From the NCBI GenBank assembly GCA_947624095.1, contig CANQIR010000004.1:1-16581 (forward strand): a stretch of 16,581 nt of DNA. The letters are read 5' to 3'. Below, one piece after another: positions 6,102-12,243 of this stretch. Under the pieces are notes generated by a model. That model was given only the letters and a program-made list of their open reading frames with translations. It was not told where the DNA came from and searched no databases. The first letter of the stretch is position 1, and every line of letters begins with the position of its first letter. The position numbers and the translations under genes were made by a program. Source of the stretch: an uncultured Bacilli bacterium (GTDB taxonomy: Bacteria > Bacillota_I > Bacilli_A > RF39 > UBA660).

Positions 6102-7170
6102 AAAATAAACGAATTATGTCTTGAATTGTTATATATATCATTAAAAGCATTAATAAAGCAAATCCTATAGTATGAATTTTGGTTTCTAAATCAGCATCTA
6201 CTTTGCTACCTTTAATTTTTTCAATAATTAGGAAGAGAACGTGACCACCATCAAAAGCTGGGAATGGTAAGATATTAATGAAGCCTAAGTTGATACTTAG
6301 AAAAGCGGTAAGATAGATAATATTATATATTATATCTGAGGCTTTAGCAGCAGAAGTTGATTGATCAACTATAGAATAAACACCAACGGGACCTGATAAA
6401 GCTCCTAAAGATATTTTACCAGTAAAGAGATTACCAACAGTTATAGCCATTGTATTCATAACGGAAATAAATTTAGTACCAGCATATTTGATAGCTCTAA
6501 AGAATCCTTTATGAGGGGTATTGTCGATTCCAACACCAAAGACTTTAGTTTCATTACCTTCTTCATCTTTAGTAACTTCCGGTACTACATTATATTCGTC
6601 TGTAGTGCCATCTTCGTGTTTAATAGTAAATGTGTAATAATCTTTATCATTTTTGATAACAAGACGAATTTGTGCTTCATCCCAAGTAGATAATTTTTTA
6701 CCATTGATAGCAGTTATTAAATCGCCTTCTTTGATACCAGCTTCCGCAATTGGTGAACCTTCTTGGACATAAGCAACTACTGGTTTCATATTTGGAGAAC
6801 CCCAAATTAAACCTAGGAAGAATAGTAATACTAAGGCGGTAATAAAATTAAAGGTTACTCCAGCTACTAAGATGAGGACTCTTTGATACCAAGGACGATT
6901 ACACATAAATCTTTCTTTTTTGATTTTTTTATCATCTTCGTATACTTCACCGGCCATTTGGACATAGCCACCGATAGGTAAAGCTCTTATTGAATAATCA
7001 ATACCATCTTTACCTTTGAAACCTTTAAGTTTGGGACCCATACCAATTGAGAATTCATAGATATGGACCTTACAAGCTTTAGCAAGAAGGAAATGGCCTA
7101 ATTCATGAAGTAAAACTAGAACTCCTAGCATTAAGATTAAAATTATAATATTAAAAATAATATTTAACAT
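6100..7170 (-). CDS. rseP: RseP-type intramembrane site-2 metalloprotease
   Basis: A membrane zinc protease of family M50B, 356 residues. It cuts substrates such as anti-sigma factors and leftover signal peptides within the membrane. The first membrane helix carries HELGH (H22, E23, H26). A second helix is near 97-120, a PDZ domain with GIKEGDLITAINGK lies at about 125-215, a third helix near 280-300 leads into NILPFPAFDGGH with the third metal ligand Asp307, and a last helix is near 332-350. The order and length are normal for Firmicutes RseP/RasP. AAGGAGCTGATC precedes the ATG and overlaps the cdsA stop codon. It is the last gene of uppS-cdsA-rseP. Bacillus places dxr between cdsA and rasP; here it is absent. 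Confidence 0.95.
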   Translation of the reverse strand: MLNIIFNIIILILMLGVLVLLHELGHFLLAKACKVHIYEFSIGMGPKLKGFKGKDGIDYSIRALPIGGYVQMAGEVYEDDKKIKKERFMCNRPWYQRVLILVAGVTFNFITALVLLFFLGLIWGSPNMKPVVAYVQEGSPIAEAGIKEGDLITAINGKKLSTWDEAQIRLVIKNDKDYYTFTIKHEDGTTDEYNVVPEVTKDEEGNETKVFGVGIDNTPHKGFFRAIKYAGTKFISVMNTMAITVGNLFTGKISLGALSGPVGVYSIVDQSTSAAKASDIIYNIIYLTAFLSINLGFINILPFPAFDGGHVLFLIIEKIKGSKVDADLETKIHTIGFALLMLLMIYITIQDIIRLF

Positions 7171-7182
7171 ATGATCAGCTCC

Positions 7183-7968
7183 TTAAATAATATAAAGAAT
7201 TACTACGTAAGTTAGAACCGTAAAGATTAAACTATCTAAACGGTCTAAGATTCCTCCGTGACCGGGAATAATTTTGGAAAACTTTTGGAGATCGTTTTCT
7301 CTTTTAATTTTATTAAAGATTAAATCTCCTATTACAGATATAATACTTAAAAAGATAGTGGTTATAATCGTTGTGGGAATATTGGGACTACCTATTACTT
7401 TGATATAGAAGAAAGAAGCAATAATACTAGCTATTGTAATTCCACCGATAGCACCTTCGATAGTTTTATCTGGGTCAGCACTCGATAAGCGATGAGTACC
7501 AATTAGTTTGCCAATAATCATTGAGAAAGTATCAGTCATCGATGCTATGAGAACTAAATAAGGCAATATAAGTCGGTGGAAGTTTTCAAATAAAATAAAT
7601 GTATTAAATACTGTTCCTAAAAAGATAACTACTCCTAAAAGATAAAAGGCCTCTTTAGTAGTGTATTTTTTAATAACTAAAGTTGGTAATAGTAAAAGTA
7701 TAAAGCTTAAAGCCATAGCCACATAAGATACGCCAAAAGCTAGGTTATAGCCGTCAAATTTAGAATATACTAACAATAGTAAGCAAATAACAGCAGTTAG
7801 TTGGATTGGTAAGGGATACGATACGTGACTAGCTTTTAAGTCAAGTGCTTCTTTTAAAGCAAAGATACTGGTAATACCGACGGCCATCGCCCAACAAATA
7901 CCACCTAATAGATATAAGGGAACGATTATAATTAATAAGCATAAAGCACTAATTATTCTTCTTTTCAT
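7183..7968 (-). CDS. cdsA: Phosphatidate cytidylyltransferase (CDP-diglyceride synthase)
   Basis: An integral membrane enzyme of 261 residues that makes CDP-diacylglycerol from phosphatidic acid and CTP, the branch point for bacterial phospholipids. Several hydrophobic helices fill residues 5-110 and 130-215. Family motifs seen are DTFSM near 146, DPDKTIEGAIGG near 165-176, and PGHGGILDRLD at 235-245. The CdsA signature just before this last motif is changed: the usual S-x-I-K-R is N-K-I-K-R, and the usual K-D is Q228-K229. I start it at the ATG at 7968, since GGAGG stands five bases before it; a TTG at 7980 overlaps that site and is unlikely. The gene overlaps the 3' end of uppS by 20 bases, which suggests translational coupling. 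Confidence 0.93.
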   Translation of the reverse strand: MKRRIISALCLLIIIVPLYLLGGICWAMAVGITSIFALKEALDLKASHVSYPLPIQLTAVICLLLLVYSKFDGYNLAFGVSYVAMALSFILLLLPTLVIKKYTTKEAFYLLGVVIFLGTVFNTFILFENFHRLILPYLVLIASMTDTFSMIIGKLIGTHRLSSADPDKTIEGAIGGITIASIIASFFYIKVIGSPNIPTTIITTIFLSIISVIGDLIFNKIKRENDLQKFSKIIPGHGGILDRLDSLIFTVLTYVVILYII

Positions 7969-8665
7969 TATTGCCTCCAAAGCGACGATCTCTTTTTAAA
8001 AATTCGTCAACTATTTGATCAAATTCTTCAATAGTAAAAGCTGGAAAATAAGTATGGGTGAAAAACATTTCGGCATAACTTAATTGCCATAACATAAAAT
8101 TGCTAATTCGGCATTCGCCACTTGTACGAATCATTAAATCAATTGGTGGAAGATTTTGATAAAGATGTTCATAGATAGTGTTTTCATTGATATTTTCAAT
8201 AGTAAGTGAGCCATTCCTTACTTCTTCTGCAATTTTCTTAGTAGCATCAATAATTTCTTGCTGACCACCATAATTAAGGCAGATGTTAAAAGTTCCTTGG
8301 GTATTATCTTTTGTTAATTCGGTAATTCTATCCATAGATTCTAGAACATCGTCTCTTAGACGACTACGTCTACCGGAAAAGACTATCTTGATGTTTTCTT
8401 TATGAAGTTTATCACATTCTTTTTGAAACATTTCTACAAAGATATTCATTAGATAATTAACTTCATCAGCACTGCGTTTAAAATTTTCATTGGAAAAAGC
8501 AAATACACTTAAATACTTTACACCACGTTTAAAAATTTGCGGAGCTAGTGAACGGATATTTTCAAAGCCTTGGCTATGACCTTGGAAACTTGTAAGTCCG
8601 TTTTCTTTTGCCCAACGTCGATTGCCATCTAAGATAATTGCGATATGCGTTGGCATTTCTTTCAT
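7949..8665 (-). CDS. uppS: Isoprenyl transferase (undecaprenyl diphosphate synthase)
   Basis: A cytoplasmic cis-prenyltransferase of 238 residues that extends farnesyl diphosphate with isopentenyl diphosphate to make the C55 lipid carrier for cell wall synthesis. HIAIILDGNRRWA at 7-19 holds the catalytic Asp13; GHSQGFENI follows near 29-37; VFAFSNENFKRS near 54-65; and the C-terminal RTSGECRISNFMLWQ near 180-194 binds diphosphate. I choose the ATG at 8665, with AAAGGA upstream. The frame is open to a TTG at 8692, but that codon lies within the -10 box of the promoter, so it would not be transcribed. It is the first gene of uppS-cdsA-rseP. Confidence 0.96.
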   Translation of the reverse strand: MKEMPTHIAIILDGNRRWAKENGLTSFQGHSQGFENIRSLAPQIFKRGVKYLSVFAFSNENFKRSADEVNYLMNIFVEMFQKECDKLHKENIKIVFSGRRSRLRDDVLESMDRITELTKDNTQGTFNICLNYGGQQEIIDATKKIAEEVRNGSLTIENINENTIYEHLYQNLPPIDLMIRTSGECRISNFMLWQLSYAEMFFTHTYFPAFTIEEFDQIVDEFLKRDRRFGGNNEKKNN

Positions 8666-8691
8666 ATAATAACCATCCTTTACTACTCTCA

Positions 8692-8720
8692 AGTATACTA
8701 GGTTGTTAAGTTTTAGTCAA
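8692..8720 (-). promoter_or_regulatory. Promoter of the uppS-cdsA-rseP operon
   Basis: Minus strand: -35 TTGACT (8720-8715), 17-base spacer, -10 TATACT (8697-8692). It rules out the upstream TTG start of uppS and places transcription start near 8685. Confidence 0.85.
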
Positions 8721-8745
8721 TTGATTTAACAGTAATATTGTCAAT

Positions 8746-8770
8746 AAAAAAAGGCTTTAAATGCCCTCTT
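8746..8770 (-). terminator. Terminator after khpA
   Basis: Minus-strand AAGAGGGC, loop ATTTAAA, GCCTTTTT, running into a seven-base T tract. The stem has eight pairs, two of them G-U. It begins within the khpA stop codon. Confidence 0.8.
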
Positions 8771-9014
8771 AAAATGAATCAAAATTGATTTTAACTTTAT
8801 TTTTGCCTAATAAATAAGCGTGTGCTTGGATTAGCGTTCTAATAGCATTAGCCATTTTACCACTACGACCGATTACTAAACCCATATCACTTTCATGGAC
8901 AATTATTTCAAGAATGATGGAATCTTCTTCACCACCAAATTCTTGGACTTTTACCATATCAGGTTCTTTCACTACACTTTTTACTAGGTATTCAGCAAAA
9001 CTTCTTAAATCCAT
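8769..9014 (-). CDS. khpA: KH-domain RNA-binding protein KhpA
   Basis: A single KH domain protein of 81 residues. The GxxG loop is IGRSGKMA near 53-60, preceded by DMGLV and followed by the helix AIRTLIQAHAYLLG. KhpA forms homo- and heterodimers (with KhpB/Jag), binds RNA, and affects cell elongation and division in Gram-positive bacteria. The position directly after rpsP is the classic arrangement in Firmicutes. Only two bases separate the rpsP stop from this ATG, and the ribosome binding site GAAGG lies inside the end of rpsP. So the two are coupled in one operon. Confidence 0.95.
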   Translation of the reverse strand: MDLRSFAEYLVKSVVKEPDMVKVQEFGGEEDSIILEIIVHESDMGLVIGRSGKMANAIRTLIQAHAYLLGKNKVKINFDSF

Positions 9015-9016
9015 AA

Positions 9017-9301
9017 TTATTTACCTTCTTTTTTAGAATTTTTGCTTTCAGTGAATTTTTTTAATATACCACTTTGACTTAATAGATTTCTTACTGTATC
9101 AGTTGGTTGAGCACCATTACCTAACCAGTATAGAGCTTTTTCTTCATCAATTTTTACTTCAGCTGGGTTACTAATTGGATTATAGGTACCAACTGTTTCA
9201 ATAAATCTACCATCTCTAGGACTACGTGAATCACTAGCTACGATACGATAGAATGGTCTTTGTTTAGCGCCCATTCTTTTTAGTCTTAATTTAACTGCCA
9301 T
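9017..9301 (-). CDS. rpsP: 30S ribosomal protein S16
   Basis: A ribosomal protein of 94 residues with the typical start [20 protein letters not shown], the [18 protein letters not shown] segment, and the [16 protein letters not shown] segment near 64-79. It binds 16S rRNA early in small-subunit assembly. GGAGGG lies at ideal distance before the ATG. It leads the rpsP-khpA operon from a strong promoter at 9330-9358. Many Firmicutes continue with rimM and trmD; here a terminator follows khpA instead. Confidence 0.98.
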   Translation of the reverse strand: MAVKLRLKRMGAKQRPFYRIVASDSRSPRDGRFIETVGTYNPISNPAEVKIDEEKALYWLGNGAQPTDTVRNLLSQSGILKKFTESKNSKKEGK

Positions 9302-9329
9302 TATTATTCCCTCCTTTTTTGCTGTATTT

Positions 9330-9358
9330 AATATATCAAATCATTAATAAGGTGTCAA
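9330..9358 (-). promoter_or_regulatory. Promoter of rpsP-khpA
   Basis: Minus strand: perfect -35 TTGACA (9358-9353), 17-base spacer, extended -10 TGATATATT (TATATT at 9335-9330). The -35 box lies in one arm of the inverted repeat at 9351-9376. Confidence 0.85.
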
Positions 9359-9376
9359 CCATTTTTTGTTGACACC
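9351..9376 (-). terminator. Perfect inverted repeat at the cotE stop; terminator or operator
   Basis: Nine-base arms GGTGTCAAC / GTTGACACC with an eight-base loop. On the minus strand the stem starts in the last base of the cotE stop codon. It is followed by TTATTAATGATTT and not by a solid T tract, so it is a weak terminator. Its right arm contains the rpsP -35 box, so it could also affect rpsP transcription. Confidence 0.55.
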
Positions 9377-9897
9377 TATTCTAAATAGTTTTCATTTACT
9401 TCGTTATCAATTTGTTCAGTTATTTCTTCATCGTCATCAATATCTTCCCAAGGCTCTTCATCTTCTTCAATAGCTATCTTTACTTTAGTTTCACCTACTA
9501 CTTCTACACCTAATTCTTTTTCGATATCTAAATTAACTAAGCCATCTTTAATATTGACATCAGTTACAGTTGGTTGTTTTAGACTTCTGACAACTATTTC
9601 TTGATTATTGTTAGTATTTTCTTTTAAATGAAGTTTCATCATATCACTATAAGATAATCTTTTGGTGCTTACTGCAGTTTTGGTATCGTTGTCATAAGAG
9701 TACCAAACGTTAACATCAAAGGCACCATTTACTGTAACATTGCCATCGTTATTTGTTCCATTAAAGCGATGGTTTATTACCCAACAGCCTAAAACAGTAT
9801 TGGGTTTTTCTTCGGTTTCGATTGTATAAGAGTTACTAGATGTTTTCTTTCCCTTTCCGATTATAGCCTTAGTTACAATTTCTTTATAAGCAGACAT
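9376..9897 (-). CDS. cotE: Outer spore coat morphogenetic protein CotE
   Basis: A protein of 173 residues that aligns along its length with Bacillus subtilis CotE (181 residues). In Bacillus, CotE forms a ring around the forespore in the mother cell and recruits the outer coat. Conserved blocks are YKEIVTKAIIGKGKK near 4-18, LGCWVINHRF near 36-45, DVNVWYSYDNDTKT near 61-74, and VVGETKVKI near 133-141. It ends in the usual strongly acidic tail (from about 144, rich in Asp and Glu). There is no signal peptide, as expected for a mother-cell cytoplasmic protein. AGAGGGTGATAAA precedes the ATG. The upstream -10 region (CATAAATTA) fits mother-cell sigma factors. It is transcribed on its own, with a hairpin on each side. 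This gene is the main evidence that the organism forms endospores. Confidence 0.93.
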   Translation of the reverse strand: MSAYKEIVTKAIIGKGKKTSSNSYTIETEEKPNTVLGCWVINHRFNGTNNDGNVTVNGAFDVNVWYSYDNDTKTAVSTKRLSYSDMMKLHLKENTNNNQEIVVRSLKQPTVTDVNIKDGLVNLDIEKELGVEVVGETKVKIAIEEDEEPWEDIDDDEEITEQIDNEVNENYLE

Positions 9898-9914
9898 TTT
9901 ATCACCCTCTAGTT

Positions 9915-9945
9915 TAATTTATGCACAGAATAGAAAAAATTGAAT
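9915..9945 (-). promoter_or_regulatory. Putative sporulation (sigma-E or sigma-K) promoter of cotE
   Basis: Minus strand: GCATAAATTA at 9924-9915, matching the CATAnnnTA -10 pattern of mother-cell sigma factors. ATTCAAT (9945-9939) lies 14 bases upstream and loosely fits a sigma-E -35 element. No good sigma-A promoter is seen in the gap. In Bacillus, cotE is known to use sigma-E and sigma-K. Confidence 0.5.
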
Positions 9946-9969
9946 AAAAAAAGCAAAGCAGAACTTTGC
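9946..9969 (-). terminator. Terminator of the dockerin protease and cohesin operon
   Basis: Minus-strand GCAAAG, loop TTCTG, CTTTGC, followed by TTTTTTTATT. It separates the operon from cotE. Confidence 0.88.
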
Positions 9970-10000
9970 AATTTAAGATTTAATTACTAGATATATTTTC

Positions 10001-12223
10001 TTACATTATTAAAGTTTCATTTTCTTCTGATTTGGTTTGTTGATTCTGAGGAGTCGATGTTGGTCCCTGGTTATTTGAAGAATTAGTGCTATTTAAATTT
10101 AGGATAGGTGCTGTTGGAGTAGCAGATTGGTTAGATACTGGCGGTGTTAGACCACTACCAGGATTACGAATTTGATTAGTTGTTCCTTGGGGTTTAGTAC
10201 TTCCTAAATCTAAAGATCCTGGACGACCAATATTTAAATTATTACTGGCATTATTAAGATTATTATTTCTAGTAATAACACTGGATGATTTATTTGGTGA
10301 ACTTGACTTTGTTTTGGGATTAGTAAATATGCCCTTTGCCTTAATGAAGACAACGGCAGTTGTTAATAAGATACCTACTAATAGGCCAATAATGAATGAT
10401 AAAATACTAAATGAACTCTTAGACTTTTCTTTTTGACTTGTTGGAGTTACAGGTGATGATTCATTTGTTAGAGCATATCTAGTAGCACCATTAGTTGTAA
10501 ATGAGATATAGCCATTATTATTAGCAATTGTTTCTGATAAAAGAGTTAAATTACTATCTGTTTCGCTATAAGTATAAATACCTAATCCTTCTGTATTAAA
10601 ATCACCTAAATAGTAAGTTACAATGATACCAGCTGGTAAAGTAGTAGCTAAAGTGACTGGGGAGCTGGTATTAATTAGAATATTTAAATCTAAGTCATTA
10701 ACTTTACTTACATTACTATCAATCACAAAACTATATAACAAGCCTTTATAACTATTGACTATGTTTACATATAATTTACCATTAACTATTTTATTTAGAA
10801 TGTCTTTGGGAATAATTTTATCAGCATCACTATTTAACTCCAAGATTAAATCATTTTTAATATTATTATCATTTATTTTATCAATAGAATCAACTTTTGG
10901 AGCATTAATGGTTTTGTTAACTAAGATAAAGTATTCTCTTTCTAATTCACCATCACGGACAGTAATAATAATCTTATTTATACCTAATGATAAACTAGTA
11001 GCATTATCAATAGAAACAGTTGCGGAAGTACTTTTAGTTTCAGTTTTAATTTCTAGGTTATTTACTGTACTATCGACACCAAATAAATAAGTTGAACTGC
11101 CATCGAGAACTATCTCAATATTATTAATAATTAATCTTGTTAGTTCATCACTTGGGTCAGTAATGGCTCCTCTATTGGTAAAGCGAATTAAATATTCGGT
11201 ACTTGAACCATTTTCAGCAGTTACGGTGATGGTATGGACTTTTTTATCGTTACCAATATTTATTAAACCGGTACCGGTTATTTTAGCTTTACTATCATTA
11301 GCTTCAGCTTTTATATTTAGAGTAGTTAAATTTTCGGGTAATTCAATATCATAAATAAATTTATCGCTAGAAAAATCAATATCTACCCCTTCGATAGTTA
11401 AACTTTTTAATTTATTATCAGATGAACGATTGTCTACTCTTTTTACTTTAATAGTATAATTATTTTTGGTTTTGCCATCTTCAGCAGTTACGGTGATAGT
11501 TATTGTGTTATCACCAATTTTTAAGGATTTAGTACCTGCACCAGTAATTGTAGCACCAGTTGATGCTGTTGCTCTAATGGTTATTGAACTTAATTCTGTA
11601 TCTGGTAAGGTATATGATTTAGTACTTGATGAAAAACTTGGATTTAAAGCTAAACCGGTAACTGATAAGGATTTAAGTAAGGCTTCATTACTCTTTGGAG
11701 TAGAAGGATTGCTTGGATTTGATGGATTTGATGGATTACTTGGAGTTTGAGCTTTAGTAAAACTAACTGAGGTACCTTGGGTAGTACCGGAAATATCGCC
11801 ACCGTTAGCATCAGCATAGCCAGAGCCTTCGATGTTAAAGTTTGCTGTCCCACTTTCAACGTTACTTGTAAATGTTATGGTAATTACTGTTCCATTATTA
11901 ATAGATGTACTAGGACCACCACCGGTATTATCCATATAAGATATTTTGATAGTTCCGGGGCTTTGAAGATTAACAAACATATCTGAGCTTTTATTACTAC
12001 TCCATTTGTTATTATAAGAAACTTTTGTAGTATCAAAGGTTATAACATAATCTGCAGAAGAAAGGTAATTATTCAAACCAGAAACTACAATAGACACTGT
12101 AAATTCTTTTCCTTTCTCGACGCTAGATGATGATGGAGTTAATTTTGATACTAGGGCATTAGGCGTCAATAATACGATGAACATTAAACTCATAGTAAAT
12201 ATTAAATATTTTATTTTTTTCAT
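10001..12223 (-). CDS. Membrane-anchored cohesin-domain protein with cadherin-like beta-sandwich repeats
   Basis: A surface protein of 740 residues. Signal peptide: 1-24. Residues 25-157 form a cohesin-like beta sandwich: KLTPSSSSVEKGKEFTVSI, a YVITFDTTKVSY strand pair, ISYMD, INNGTVITITF and a closing VSFTKA strand. A repeated Pro-Ser-Asn linker lies at 160-176. Three cadherin-like beta-sandwich domains (Pfam PF12733 type) follow at about 178-263, 270-350 and 357-437, each with a Y-x-I/L strand and an ITVTAEDG-like end. Further beta structure runs to about 590. One membrane helix lies at 605-628, and a 110-residue Asn/Ser/Pro/Gln-rich tail should be cytoplasmic. There is no LPXTG or S-layer motif. 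It starts 20 bases after the dockerin protease gene, with GGGTGA before the ATG. The likely role is to hold dockerin-bearing proteins at the surface. The cohesin call is by pattern, not by search. Confidence 0.85.
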   Translation of the reverse strand: MKKIKYLIFTMSLMFIVLLTPNALVSKLTPSSSSVEKGKEFTVSIVVSGLNNYLSSADYVITFDTTKVSYNNKWSSNKSSDMFVNLQSPGTIKISYMDNTGGGPSTSINNGTVITITFTSNVESGTANFNIEGSGYADANGGDISGTTQGTSVSFTKAQTPSNPSNPSNPSNPSTPKSNEALLKSLSVTGLALNPSFSSSTKSYTLPDTELSSITIRATASTGATITGAGTKSLKIGDNTITITVTAEDGKTKNNYTIKVKRVDNRSSDNKLKSLTIEGVDIDFSSDKFIYDIELPENLTTLNIKAEANDSKAKITGTGLINIGNDKKVHTITVTAENGSSTEYLIRFTNRGAITDPSDELTRLIINNIEIVLDGSSTYLFGVDSTVNNLEIKTETKSTSATVSIDNATSLSLGINKIIITVRDGELEREYFILVNKTINAPKVDSIDKINDNNIKNDLILELNSDADKIIPKDILNKIVNGKLYVNIVNSYKGLLYSFVIDSNVSKVNDLDLNILINTSSPVTLATTLPAGIIVTYYLGDFNTEGLGIYTYSETDSNLTLLSETIANNNGYISFTTNGATRYALTNESSPVTPTSQKEKSKSSFSILSFIIGLLVGILLTTAVVFIKAKGIFTNPKTKSSSPNKSSSVITRNNNLNNASNNLNIGRPGSLDLGSTKPQGTTNQIRNPGSGLTPPVSNQSATPTAPILNLNSTNSSNNQGPTSTPQNQQTKSEENETLIM
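11696..11746 (-). repeat. Short tandem repeat encoding a Pro-Ser-Asn linker
   Basis: Nine-base units of the type AATCCATCA encode (Pro-Ser-Asn) about four times, flanked by Thr-Pro. This is the flexible linker between the cohesin-like domain and the first cadherin-like domain. Copy number could vary between strains without a frameshift. Confidence 0.8.
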
Positions 12224-12243
12224 TTTTTCACCCGCTTTTTATT

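Noticed and set aside
7969..7980. Upstream TTG start for cdsA
   Set aside because: It overlaps the GGAGG that serves the ATG at 7968.
8666..8692. Upstream TTG start for uppS
   Set aside because: The TTG overlaps the promoter -10 box, so it would not be transcribed; the ATG at 8665 has a ribosome binding site.
9369..9374. TTGACA on the plus strand as a promoter
   Set aside because: No -10 element lies at a suitable distance; it is the mirror of the inverted repeat.
11696..11746. CRISPR-like repeats
   Set aside because: The units are only nine bases, in frame, with no spacers; they encode a Pro-Ser-Asn linker.
11466..11750. Plus-strand open frames across the cohesin gene
   Set aside because: They are antisense shadows of repetitive Val/Thr/Ser-rich coding sequence, without ribosome binding sites.
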